This document shows positions 27,265 through 36,187 of a stretch of DNA of 64,000 nt, in pieces (within the stretch, counting starts at the first letter, position 1; each line of letters opens with the position of its first letter). Under the pieces are notes generated by a model that worked only from the letters and a program-made list of their open reading frames with translations, did no database searches and was not told where the DNA came from. A program made the position numbers and the translations under genes. This stretch comes from Caulobacteraceae bacterium (GTDB lineage: Bacteria > Pseudomonadota > Alphaproteobacteria > Caulobacterales > Caulobacteraceae), in contig CANJPZ010000004.1 in NCBI GenBank assembly GCA_947476325.1, positions 92,834-156,833 on the forward strand, written 5' to 3'.

Positions 27265-27969
27265 ATGTTTCGCAAGGCCACATCCATAGACCGGCGCTCG
27301 CTGTTGACGGCGGCCGCCGCCATTGCGCTGCCCATCGCCGCGGGATGTTCGCCGGCCAACGCACGCCGGTTGCCGGCCCCATCGCCAGCAGGCTTCACCG
27401 GGCCTGGTGCACCGCAAGTGGCCGTGCTTGCCGGCGGTTGTTTCTGGGGGGTCCAGGGTGTGTTCGCCCACGTAAAGGGCGTGACGAAATCGATGTCTGG
27501 ATATGCAGGCGGCCGAGTCGCAAACCCGTCATACGAGCAGGTCAGCACCGGAACCACCGGCCATGCTGAGTCGGTTCAAATCACGTTCGATCCGAACCAG
27601 ATTACCTACGGCCAGATTCTGCAAATCTTCTTCTCGGTGGCCACTGACCCCACGGAACTCAATCGCCAAGGGCCGGATGTCGGCACGCAGTATCGCAATG
27701 AAATTTTCTATACGACGCCCGAGCAGAAGCGCATCGCCGAGGCCTATATCGCCCAATTGGGGCAGGCCAAATTGTTCTCGCGGCCTATCGTCACCAAGGT
27801 CAGCCCGCTCGTCGTCTTCTACCCCGCGGAGGGCTATCACCAGGACTATCTCTTCCTCAATCCTGGACAGCCCTACATCGTCATCAATGACTTGCCAAAG
27901 GTCGAAGACCTGAAACTGTCCTACCCCAATGTATGGCGGGACCAGCCGATCCGGTGGGCTTCGCGCTAG
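27265..27969 (+). CDS. msrA: Exported peptide-methionine (S)-S-oxide reductase
   Basis: A 234-residue MsrA. The catalytic GCFWG motif is at 58-62 (Cys59), with MSGYAGG, SYEQVSTGTTGHAE and DVGTQYRNEIFY following, as expected. The N-terminus is unusual: Arg10-Arg11 in SIDRRSLL, a hydrophobic run, then AAGC with Cys28. This is compatible with a Tat signal, a lipoprotein signal or both, placing the enzyme outside the cytoplasm to repair oxidised envelope proteins. A good AGGAGG-type site precedes the ATG. Confidence 0.93.
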   Translation: MFRKATSIDRRSLLTAAAAIALPIAAGCSPANARRLPAPSPAGFTGPGAPQVAVLAGGCFWGVQGVFAHVKGVTKSMSGYAGGRVANPSYEQVSTGTTGHAESVQITFDPNQITYGQILQIFFSVATDPTELNRQGPDVGTQYRNEIFYTTPEQKRIAEAYIAQLGQAKLFSRPIVTKVSPLVVFYPAEGYHQDYLFLNPGQPYIVINDLPKVEDLKLSYPNVWRDQPIRWASR

Positions 27970-28076
27970 GCGCAACGACTCAGACAGTTCAACCACCGGC
28001 GCCCTTTTGACCTGTCTCAATGCGGGGTCGGATTGACTGTCCCAATGTCTCCCAAGCTTCGGCAAAGGAGACTTCA

Positions 28077-28445
28077 ATGAGTCGGACCGGGATGCAGATT
28101 TTTCTGGATGTAGCGCTGGCGATCGCCATTCTCCTCCTTGTTCTGATTGGCTTGAATGCGCGTGCGTTCGCCGCTGGGGGCGGACCTGTGGATGCCGGGC
28201 GGGTGATCGTGAGCGAGCATTGCAGCAGCTGTCACGCAATCGGCCCGGCTGGACAAAGCCCGAATGCCGCAGCCCCGCCCTTAAGAAAACTCGCCGAGCG
28301 ATATCCCGACGCGGCCTTGACCGATGCTCTGGAGAAGGGCCTTCTGGACAACCATCCGGCGATGCCGACTTTTCGTTTCAGCCATGACGAGCTGACGGCA
28401 ATCCTGGCCTATCTTCACTCCATTCAGGAAGTTCGGGGCGCGTGA
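28077..28445 (+). CDS. Small membrane-anchored or secreted cytochrome c
   Basis: A 122-residue protein: hydrophobic N-terminal segment (about 7-33), heme-binding CSSCH (49-53) and a likely axial Met96 in HPAMPTF. Single-heme class I cytochromes of this size carry electrons in the periplasm. ATG 28077 has AAGGAG seven bases upstream; an upstream in-frame start at 28020 was rejected. It is followed after two bases by a lipoprotein gene, suggesting a two-gene unit. Confidence 0.88.
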   Translation: MSRTGMQIFLDVALAIAILLLVLIGLNARAFAAGGGPVDAGRVIVSEHCSSCHAIGPAGQSPNAAAPPLRKLAERYPDAALTDALEKGLLDNHPAMPTFRFSHDELTAILAYLHSIQEVRGA

Positions 28446-28447
28446 TC

Positions 28448-28960
28448 ATGAAAACGCGCTTCCGTTCGGTTCCGTCGGGCGTGCTGACTGCGGTCATGAT
28501 TGGGCTTGCGGGTTGTGCGACAAATTCACCGGATTCGTCTCAGGCCCCGAACCCCGTCGGCGGCGCGGTCGAGCAGCCCTTCCGGGATCTCAACATGGTG
28601 CATGATCAGGTCCCACCCATCCTGTGGCGGGCCGTTCTGTCGCCCTATGATCGTAGCGGCCTGGACGGTTGCCCCGCCCTGCTGGCCGAGATCGCGGCGC
28701 TGGACGTCGTTTTGGGAGCAGATATCGATGCCAAGTCCCCCCAGGAAAATTCCGGTGGGGAAGAAATCATTTCCGATGCGCTCCAGGGCGTGATCGGCCT
28801 GCCATTTCGCGGGATCGTCCGCCGCCTGTCCGGCGCCAACGACCGTGAAGACGCCAGACTTCGGGCGATCCTGGCGGGGATGGTCCGACGCGGTCACCTC
28901 AAGGGACTGGCCGCTGAGCGGGGGTGCGCGCTTCCCGCGCCCGTGAACAGCGCCGGCTGA
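28448..28960 (+). CDS. Lipoprotein of unknown function
   Basis: A 170-residue protein with a lipobox LAGC ending at Cys23. The mature part is mostly helical, with acidic patches, and contains FRDLNMVHDQVPPIL, conserved-looking but unknown to me. It starts two bases after the cytochrome c stop (a GTG in frame at 28442 would overlap it), so the two are probably translated from one mRNA. No motif suggests an enzyme. Confidence 0.72.
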   Translation: MKTRFRSVPSGVLTAVMIGLAGCATNSPDSSQAPNPVGGAVEQPFRDLNMVHDQVPPILWRAVLSPYDRSGLDGCPALLAEIAALDVVLGADIDAKSPQENSGGEEIISDALQGVIGLPFRGIVRRLSGANDREDARLRAILAGMVRRGHLKGLAAERGCALPAPVNSAG

Positions 28961-28969
28961 GGCCGAAGG

Positions 28970-29917
28970 CTATCGCCAGAACCGGCCCGCTGCCTTTAAC
29001 CGGTCGAACGCTTTTTTGGCGGCCTTGACGGAGGGCCGGATTTCGCCTTGGCGCTCGGCGATGATCTGTCGTGCTGCGATCGCGATATCCAACGGCTGAC
29101 CCCAAACCAGATCAAACGCCATCTGTTCGGCGACAGTTATGTCATTCAACTGTCCCAAATAGTCCTGAATGTCAGTGACTGACGAAAGCAGGCGGCGCTG
29201 TCGCCCTGCATGTCGCCCGCCGAACAGCGGTGTGAAGAATTCGGCGGCATAGCGCAACTTTTTCGCCCGGATCCGCAGCTTGTGCAGATCTTCAGCATCA
29301 AGCGAAGCCATGTGCCGCCCTGTCTTGAGCACGCGAGCCCGAAGTCTGTCCAATTGCATTGCGGCAAAGTGAGTGGCGGATGGCTGCCGAAGCGTCACCA
29401 CCTGACCGCCGTGGACCCAGGCGCCCGCATCAAGCCACGCCTCCGTTCCTGACATCAGGGTGCGGAAGCGATGTGATCTCACGGTTCTGCGAACCTTGGC
29501 ATAGGCATCAGCCCGGGCGGCCAGCAGGCGTGCGCCCAGTCTGGCGCAGGCGTCCTGGTCCGGGCATGCGGCGTGCGCGACGTAGAAGGTGTCCCTGATG
29601 AATATGTCCAGGTCGCGGGCCGTATCCAGCGCCTGCGCCAGCCAGCGGGTTTCAACGCTGATGGCCTCAAGATCAGCGTCCTGCGCGAGGGGCCTGAACA
29701 GGATCAGCGCCGCGCGTAGGCGACGAAGTCCGACACGGGTCTGGTGCAGCGCCCGCATGCTGTCACGGGTGCGGAGGAGTTCGGCGTTGGCGATGATCTG
29801 TTCAAGACAGGCCTTGCCGATTTTCTGGAAGGCCCGGGCGGCGGTATCGCCCGGACTCAGATCCGTCGGGCAGGCCGCGATCGCTCGAATTTGGCGTTCA
29901 GCGTCAGGCGCGTCCAT
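28970..29917 (-). CDS. CHAD domain protein
   Basis: A 315-residue helical protein with conserved His residues in the CHAD pattern: ALHQTRVGLRRLRAAL, then DLHKLRIRAKKLRYAAEFF and a terminal AKKAFDRLK. CHAD domains bind polyphosphate through Arg/His/Lys-rich helices and are often fused to a CYTH triphosphatase domain; no CYTH part is present here. ATG 29917 is chosen over the weaker upstream starts. It is convergent with the 28448-28960 lipoprotein gene, nine bases apart. Confidence 0.85.
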   Translation of the reverse strand: MDAPDAERQIRAIAACPTDLSPGDTAARAFQKIGKACLEQIIANAELLRTRDSMRALHQTRVGLRRLRAALILFRPLAQDADLEAISVETRWLAQALDTARDLDIFIRDTFYVAHAACPDQDACARLGARLLAARADAYAKVRRTVRSHRFRTLMSGTEAWLDAGAWVHGGQVVTLRQPSATHFAAMQLDRLRARVLKTGRHMASLDAEDLHKLRIRAKKLRYAAEFFTPLFGGRHAGRQRRLLSSVTDIQDYLGQLNDITVAEQMAFDLVWGQPLDIAIAARQIIAERQGEIRPSVKAAKKAFDRLKAAGRFWR

Positions 29918-30013
29918 GTTTGTCACCTGCCAGGATCGCCAAGCGGTAGCGCGCAAGTTGTCGCGCGGTCAAGGCGCGCGCCGCGGACCAGGATCCTCTG
30001 TTCGGATGACAGC

Positions 30014-31684
30014 CTACCAGTAGCGGGCCAATGAGACGCGGCTTTCCGTGACGTCTGAGCCCGAAAGGCGCTGGTAGTCCAGACCGGCGCGAACATCCCA
30101 GCCCGGTGATGCGCCAAACCGCACCTGTACGCGCGCCCAGGTTCTGGAATCTTCCGCCTTGTCCATCTCTTTCCAGACGCCGCCTTCGACACTCGCTCGC
30201 CACGTGCGGCTTGATCCGAACAGGACGCCGGCCGAAGGGCCCGCCTGCAGATTGCTGCCCGTATAGTTCGCACCATCGACCCGGCCGTTGAGATAAGCAT
30301 AGGCCGCAGCGTTCGGCCCCAGGGACGCCGCCTTGCCCCACCCGCCTTCTGCAAACAGTTCCAGACAGCGTAGGCAGGACAGGTCTCGTTGCTCGGCGCC
30401 CATGCGCCGCCGCCAGGCCGAACCTGGCGCTCCGGCATTCAGGTTGGTGGCGCGGAAGACTTCGAACGTATCAAGGCTCAGCCGGTTCTGGGCGTAGTCC
30501 AGGCGGATATCAAACAGGCTGACCTCGGAGCCGGGCGCAGCGCCGGGCGCAAAGGTCAGCAAGTCATTCTGGGCGGGCCGAAACCGGATCTCCCATCGTT
30601 CCCCCATCGCCGAACTCGATCGCCAGGACGTCTGGATCATGGAGGGTCTTTGTCCCTCGTGCGGCTGGGCGACGGGCTCAACCGGCCCGCCCGCGCCGGT
30701 TGCAACGCGGCTGATATGGCGGACCAGGGACGGCTGGCCCGCCCGCTCGCGCGTCAGCTGGTTGAACAGGTCGATTGGCGCGACCCAGACTTTCGACGGG
30801 GGGGAGAGCGGCCGATCGACGACCAGGTTTAGAAGCTCGATGATCCCGGCCGCACAGTTCTCGGTCATGAAGTAATAGCGACTGTGGGTCCGCAGGACTT
30901 CCCAGGTGTGTGCAACCAGATAGGCGGTCTGTACGGGCGAGAGATCAAGCTCGCATTCCCAGATGTTCCGGTTCTGTTCGCCGGCGTACCTCTGTTCCTG
31001 CGCCAGGAGGGTGGCGTAGGACGACTGGTAGCCCCCGACCAGACCGAGAAACACGACCTTGACGCCCATGTCGCCTGATGGCGCATCGGCGATGAAGCTG
31101 AAGGTCCGGTCTGACATCGAACGCGCTTCGGCCGTATCACCCGCTGTGTTCAGCTTGAGCAGCACATGGCCGTAGTTGGACGCGGCGTTGTCCATGGATG
31201 CCGAAGCATAGCCAAGACTGGCCCCGGTGATCGATGCCGGGCCTCGCCATGCGTCATAGGATGGGCATGCGATCGGCTGCACGTCGGTATCAGTCCAGCC
31301 AAGACGCTCGCGTAGCTAGGCCAGGCGAGCCGGAAAGCGGCAGCGCGCATCCTGGTCGGGATTTCCCGCCGCCGGCGCACGAAATGCGGCGATTGTCGCC
31401 GCCAGCTCGGCCTTCGGATCCTGTGCGCCCTGGGGTGACAGGAAGAATTCCGGGGTGAGGATTTCGCTGCGCGCTGCGCCCGGCAGAAAATGCGGGTCGT
31501 GATAGTGCAGCAGCTTAAGCCAGAAGGGATCGGCCGCGAGCTGGTCGATCCAGGGCGGGATGGTTTGGCCATGCGCGCCGGTTGCCACGAGAAGCCAGAT
31601 CGCAGACATGGCCGCAAAGCAGCGGACTGCGCGCCGGGCGAAGTCAATTTTCCGGGCTTCCCATCGATGCCACGCATGGACCAT
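30014..31684 (-). pseudogene. DUF4105 family gene broken by an in-frame TAG
   Basis: Two frame-matched pieces make one DUF4105 protein. Piece one starts at ATG 31684 with a signal-like segment, then DPFWLKLLHYHD, EILTPEFFLSPQG and CRFPARLA. A TAG at 31316-31318 follows, where the family pattern would have Trp (ARLAWL). The same frame then continues LRERLGWTDTD, CPSYDAW and onward to a TAG at 30014, with NCAAGIIELLNLV and a beta-rich tail. A single G-to-A change (TGG to TAG) explains it. The DUF4105 N-terminal domain has been linked to Lnb-type lipoprotein N-acylation. An internal GTG at 31282 could still allow translation of the distal part. Confidence 0.8.
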
Positions 31685-31787
31685 CAATCTCGCCCCCACC
31701 CCTCAAGCGGACGGGGAACTATGTGGTTGAAAATTGAAAGATACAACGGTCAGGCTTGGAGACCCGGACCGCGAGGCGATCAAAGCC

Positions 31788-32165
31788 TCACTGGTGGGCG
31801 ATCCGCCAGTTCTCGTTTGCGCCGCCCACTGGCGGTTTGCCGGGCAGATCGCGCGAGAAATAGTAGAGGGGCTTGTTCTTGTAGACCCACTGACGCTTTC
31901 CATCTTCGCGGACGATGATGGTCCAGTCGCCGCCGGGCTGGGCGTCAGAGCCGGCGACCATGGGCGGCCAGGCCCGCGCGCATTGCCCGACGCAGTGGCT
32001 CATCCCGCGCATGGTGTCCATGTCGTAGGTGTAGAGCGCCCGGCCGGTTGGGTCGGTCAGAACACCGTCGGTGATCTTGATGTCCGAGGGCACATTCTGG
32101 GCGCTGGCCATGGTGGCCGTCATCGCCAAGGCGAAGAAAGCGGCGACAAAAGCAGAATTGCGCAT
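31788..32165 (-). CDS. Exported COG4315-type repeat protein
   Basis: A 125-residue protein with a signal peptide (to about residue 22, MASAQ). The mature part has the two half-repeats of the COG4315/Lipoprotein_15 family: GVLTDPTGRALYTYDMDT and QWVYKNKPLYYFSRD. Between them is a C-x3-C pair (SHCVGQCARAWPP). These small secreted proteins have no established role; some are linked to copper or stress. A short AT-rich leader precedes the ATG at 32165. Confidence 0.8.
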   Translation of the reverse strand: MRNSAFVAAFFALAMTATMASAQNVPSDIKITDGVLTDPTGRALYTYDMDTMRGMSHCVGQCARAWPPMVAGSDAQPGGDWTIIVREDGKRQWVYKNKPLYYFSRDLPGKPPVGGANENWRIAHQ

Positions 32166-32248
32166 AAAAAGCCTTTCGAAGGTCTGGCGTCCAGGAAACC
32201 TAGGTAAGCCCCCATCAAGCCAATTCAAAGGCCTTTTGCGGCGGCGCT

Positions 32249-32944
32249 TCAGGCGGCGATCCCGAACAGGGCGCCGATTCCCGCTGTAACGGCCAGCGCA
32301 ACAGAGCCCCAGAAGACCACGCGCACGACGGGTCTGAAGATCGCGGCACCGCCCGTTTTGGCCCCAACTGCGCCGAGGGCGGCAAGGGAGAACAACGATG
32401 CGATGGACACTGCAGGGATCAGCGCCGTCGCCGGAGCCAGGAAGACCACCAGCAGGGGAAGGGCGGCGCCGACGGTAAAGGTGGCGGCCGACGTCAGGGC
32501 AGCCTGGGTCGGTCGGGCGGTGGTGATTTCTGAAATACCGAGCTCGTCGCGTGCGTGGGTTCCCAGCGCATCCCTGGCCGTCATCTGAACCGCGACCTGA
32601 CGGGCCAGGTCAGGCTCAAGGCCACGAGCAACATAGATCGCCGTCAGTTCGTTTTCCTCTGAGGCCGGGTCGGTTTCCAGCTCACGCGTCTCGCGGGCAA
32701 GATCGGCTTTCTCGGTATCGGATTGCGAACTGACCGAGACATACTCCCCGGCCGCCATCGACATGGCGCCGGCGACAAGGCCCGCCACACCGGCGACCAT
32801 TATGGCCTGCTTTCCGGTTCCGGCCGCAGTCACCCCGACCAGAAGGCTCGCGGTCGAGACGATCCCGTCATTGGCGCCCATGACCCCGGCCCGCATCCAG
32901 CCGATGCGGGAGACCTGGTGGCGTTCGAGGTGCCTGGGAGCCAT
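32249..32944 (-). CDS. VIT/CCC1-type metal transporter
   Basis: A 231-residue protein of the VIT1/CCC1 family, which moves Fe(II) or Mn(II). The first helix region GANDGIVSTASLLVGV and MSMAAGEYVSVSSQSDTEKAD are family hallmarks. A cytosolic helical segment rich in Glu/Asp follows (about 95-145), then three hydrophobic segments. It starts two bases after the stop of the acyl-CoA ligase, so it may be transcribed with it, although the link in function is unclear. Confidence 0.9.
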   Translation of the reverse strand: MAPRHLERHQVSRIGWMRAGVMGANDGIVSTASLLVGVTAAGTGKQAIMVAGVAGLVAGAMSMAAGEYVSVSSQSDTEKADLARETRELETDPASEENELTAIYVARGLEPDLARQVAVQMTARDALGTHARDELGISEITTARPTQAALTSAATFTVGAALPLLVVFLAPATALIPAVSIASLFSLAALGAVGAKTGGAAIFRPVVRVVFWGSVALAVTAGIGALFGIAA

Positions 32945-32946
32945 CG

Positions 32947-34545
32947 TCAGTTCACGCCCCGGCCAACGCCGGCCCAATAGGGCTCGCGCAGCACGCGTTT
33001 GAGGATCTTGCCTGTGGGATTGCGGGGCAGGGCGTCCATGAAGTCCACCGTCTTGGGACACTTGTAGTGGGCCATACGCTCGCGCATCCAGGCTATGATC
33101 TGGGCCGGCTCGCCCTCAACGCCCGGCTTTCTGACCACACAGGCCTTGACCGCTTCGCCCCACTTTTCGTCTGGAACGCCGATCACGGCGCAGTCGGCGA
33201 CGCAAGGGTGGTTCATCAGCACGTTCTCGATCTCGGCCGGATAGATGTTCTCGCCGCCCGAAATGATCATGTCCTTGATGCGATCATTGATGAACAGATA
33301 GCCGTCCTTGATGTAACCGCCGTCGCCGCTGCGGAACCAGCCGCCGTTGGCATTGCGCCCTTCAGGGAAGGCCTCTGCGGTCGCCTTGGGGTTGCGCCAG
33401 TATTCTCTGAAATTGCGAATGGCCTCAATCCAGACCTCTCCGACCTCTCCCTCGGGCGCGTCTTCCAGGGTGACCGGTTCGACGATGCGCAGGCGCGATC
33501 CGCCAACCACCCTGCCGGCCGAGCGCATCTGTTCGCCCTTGTGATCCTCGGGATAGAGGAAGGTGACCGGACCCGAGGTCTCGGTCAGGCCGTAGATCTG
33601 CATGAAGTCGCAGCCAAAGATGCGCATGGCGTCCTGCAGCACGCGTTCGCTGATGGGCGAGCCGCCGTAGGCGATCAGCTTTAGGGTCCTGTAGTCGCCG
33701 GTCGGTGCGGCAGGGGATTCCAGTAGAAACAACAGGATGCCCGGCACCAGGAATGAGTGGGTGATGCCATGCCGGCCAATGCTGTCAATGAAGGCACCCG
33801 GATCGAAATCGGAATAGCAGCTGGCCTGGCAGCCCATGTAGAGCGTCTGCAGGAGCTGGGTCATGCCGGCGACGTGGAAGGTCGGCAGGGGAATGCCGAC
33901 CACGGACGAGGAATCCATCTTCCAGCCCTCGCCGACCACCTGACAGGTGGATAGCAGGTTGCGGTGGCTGAGCACGACACCCTTGGGCAGGCCGGTTGTG
34001 CCGGAAGAATAGAGCTGCAGGGCCGCATCGTCGGGGTCTGCGACATGAGCCGTGAACCGGTCGCCGTGGCTGCTGTACCAGTCTGCCAGGGTCGGAAGGC
34101 CGCCAGCAGCCTTGTCGGTGCAAACAATCTGCTTGACGTCCGGGAGCGGCAAGGCGGCGCCGCCAGGCAGAAACTGGTCAAGGAAGGCAGCATCCACCAT
34201 AAGCAGCTTGGCTTGGCCGTGGCTAACGATGAATTGCACCTCTGCCGGGGCCAGACGCCAGTTGACCGGCATGCAGACGGCCCCGACCTTGATCGCCGCA
34301 ACGGTCATCAGCAGGCACTCGGTGTGGTGCTTGGTCAGGCAGCCGACGCGGTCTCCCGGAGCCACGCCAAGGGCCGTCATGGCATTGGCCATCCGGTTTG
34401 TGATCCGGTCCACGTCGGCGAAGGTCAGCATGACCTCGCCCGTGCGATAGGCGGCCGCGTCCGGCTGGGTTTTCACCTGGCGAGCCAGGGTGTCGATCAA
34501 GGTGTGGTCGGTCATGACATTGAAACCCGGAATTTCCTCAAACAT
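32947..34545 (-). CDS. AMP-forming acyl-CoA synthetase
   Basis: A 532-residue ligase of the acyl-adenylate superfamily. The P-loop-like motif YSSGTTGLPKGVVLSHRN, the adenylation motif QIYGLTETSG, GWFRSGDGGYIKDGYLF and the C-terminal PTGKILKRVLRE (catalytic Lys) are all visible. It activates a carboxylic acid to its CoA thioester; the chain type is not readable from sequence. ATG 34545 is chosen, and MTDHTL ten codons later is possible. It is divergent from an acyl-CoA dehydrogenase (134 bases between starts), suggesting shared use in beta-oxidation. Confidence 0.92.
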   Translation of the reverse strand: MFEEIPGFNVMTDHTLIDTLARQVKTQPDAAAYRTGEVMLTFADVDRITNRMANAMTALGVAPGDRVGCLTKHHTECLLMTVAAIKVGAVCMPVNWRLAPAEVQFIVSHGQAKLLMVDAAFLDQFLPGGAALPLPDVKQIVCTDKAAGGLPTLADWYSSHGDRFTAHVADPDDAALQLYSSGTTGLPKGVVLSHRNLLSTCQVVGEGWKMDSSSVVGIPLPTFHVAGMTQLLQTLYMGCQASCYSDFDPGAFIDSIGRHGITHSFLVPGILLFLLESPAAPTGDYRTLKLIAYGGSPISERVLQDAMRIFGCDFMQIYGLTETSGPVTFLYPEDHKGEQMRSAGRVVGGSRLRIVEPVTLEDAPEGEVGEVWIEAIRNFREYWRNPKATAEAFPEGRNANGGWFRSGDGGYIKDGYLFINDRIKDMIISGGENIYPAEIENVLMNHPCVADCAVIGVPDEKWGEAVKACVVRKPGVEGEPAQIIAWMRERMAHYKCPKTVDFMDALPRNPTGKILKRVLREPYWAGVGRGVN

Positions 34546-34679
34546 TGGTGTGGGCAAAGCCCTTGCAAGTCAGCTCTGCCTTGGCGAGGGTTTAAGCCGA
34601 ACACGCCGGCCCAATACAAGGGCTTGCGTCCATGAGCCGCCCTTCGGCGTCCATCAGATCGTGAAGGTGATCACCCGAC

Positions 34680-35870
34680 ATGAATGCCAAACACCCTGCC
34701 AGCGGGAGCCCGATCGATTTTGACCATCGCTACCAGGGGCCTCACTACACCGATGGTCATCGCGCCTGGCGCGCGTCCCTGCGCCGTTTCGTCGAGGCTG
34801 AAATCATTCCCCATGTCGAGGACTGGGAAGAAGCGGGCGAATTTCCGAGGGAACTGTACGTCAAGGCGGCTGCTGTCGGCCTGATCGGCATGGGCTATCC
34901 AGCCGAGTACGGCGGCACGCCGGTGGAAGATCCGTTCTATTCCATCGTCACCAGCGAGGAACTGGCCCGCATCGGCGCGGGCGGGATCAACGCCAGTTTG
35001 ATGGTCCACTCCATCGGCCTGCCGCCGGTGCTGGCGATTGGCTCCGACGCGATGAAGGCCCGTATCGCGCCCCAGGTGCTGTCCGGCGCCAAGATTCACG
35101 CCCTGGCCATTACCGAGCCGTCCGGAGGCTCGGACGTGGCCAATCTGAAGACCCGTGCGGTCCGCGATGGCGAAGACTATGTGGTCAACGGCTCAAAGAT
35201 GTTCATCACCGGCGGCATGCGCGCCGACTTTTACACCGTTGCGGTGCGCACCGGTGGCGAAGGGGCAGGGGGCGTCTCGCTGTTGCTGATCGAGCGAGAC
35301 CGGCCGGGCTTTACCCGCACGCCGCTGAAGAAACAGGGGTGGTGGTCGTCAGACACGGCCGCGTTGTTTTTCGACGATGTCCGGGTTCCGGCGGAGAACC
35401 TGATCGGCGCCGAAAACCAGGGGTTCGCCGGCATCATGCGCAACTTCAACAAGGAGCGGATCGGCATGGCGGCAGGCGCCATCGCCGCGGCCCGGGTCTG
35501 CTTCGAGGACGCCCTGTCCTGGGCGCGCGAGCGCCAGACCTTCGGCAAGCGCCTGGCCGATCACCAGGTCATCCGGCACAAGTTCGCCGAGATGGCTCGC
35601 CACATCGCCGCATCGCAGGCCTGGCTCGAACAGTGCGCCTTTCGGACCATGGCCGGCGAGACGCCAGTTGCCGATCTTTCCCTGCTCAAGGTCCAGGCGA
35701 CCTTGGCCATGGAGTACTGCGCGCGCGAGGCGATGCAGATCCTCGGCGGCGCCGGTTACATGCGCGGCTGCCGGGTCGAGCGCATCTACCGCGAGGTGCG
35801 GGTCAACGCGATCGGCGGCGGCTCGGAAGAGATCATGCGCGATCTGGCCGCGCGTCAGTTGGGGATCTGA
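34680..35870 (+). CDS. Acyl-CoA dehydrogenase
   Basis: A 396-residue flavoprotein with the standard ACAD plan: N-terminal helices, ALAITEPSGGSDVANLKT at the flavin/substrate strand, FITGGMRADFY, a middle beta domain and C-terminal helices. The C-terminal end carries RQTFGKRLADHQVIRHKFAEM and QILGGAGYMRGCRVERIYR. It should catalyse alpha-beta dehydrogenation of an acyl-CoA, passing electrons to ETF. It is divergent from the acyl-CoA ligase. Its stop is immediately followed by an ABC-permease fragment on the other strand. Confidence 0.92.
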   Translation: MNAKHPASGSPIDFDHRYQGPHYTDGHRAWRASLRRFVEAEIIPHVEDWEEAGEFPRELYVKAAAVGLIGMGYPAEYGGTPVEDPFYSIVTSEELARIGAGGINASLMVHSIGLPPVLAIGSDAMKARIAPQVLSGAKIHALAITEPSGGSDVANLKTRAVRDGEDYVVNGSKMFITGGMRADFYTVAVRTGGEGAGGVSLLLIERDRPGFTRTPLKKQGWWSSDTAALFFDDVRVPAENLIGAENQGFAGIMRNFNKERIGMAAGAIAAARVCFEDALSWARERQTFGKRLADHQVIRHKFAEMARHIAASQAWLEQCAFRTMAGETPVADLSLLKVQATLAMEYCAREAMQILGGAGYMRGCRVERIYREVRVNAIGGGSEEIMRDLAARQLGI

Positions 35871-36122
35871 TCAAACCCGTCTCAACGCATCGGCCGGACT
35901 CATCGATGCGGCACGCCAGGCGGGGTAAAATGATCCTATCGCACAGATGATAATCGAGGCGGCCACGGTCGGGATCAGAACGGTGAGGGTCGGCCGGAAG
36001 GTCAGAATGCCTTCAACATTGGGCAGGTGCTCAAAGACCACCGCGATCAGAAAAGACATCGGCACGCCGAACAGGCAGCCTCCCAGCCCGATCAGCAGGC
36101 CTTCAAATATGATTGAGGCCAT
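35871..36122 (-). pseudogene. C-terminal remnant of an FtsX/MacB-type ABC permease
   Basis: An 83-residue frame matches only the last part of FtsX-like permeases: FEGLLIGLGGCLFGVP with two hydrophobic segments and the characteristic ending FYPAWRAASMSPADALRRV. The frame is open for about 10 codons upstream of its ATG (reading GETPKRWRT, also permease-like), but the large periplasmic domain and first helices are missing and dusA begins 66 bases away. The gene has lost its 5' part, presumably through a deletion. The stop abuts the acyl-CoA dehydrogenase stop. Confidence 0.75.
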
Positions 36123-36187
36123 TGTGCGCCAGCGCTTGGGCGTTTCACCGGGTGGCCGAATGAGCCCTTTTCGCCTATCTCGGGCCG

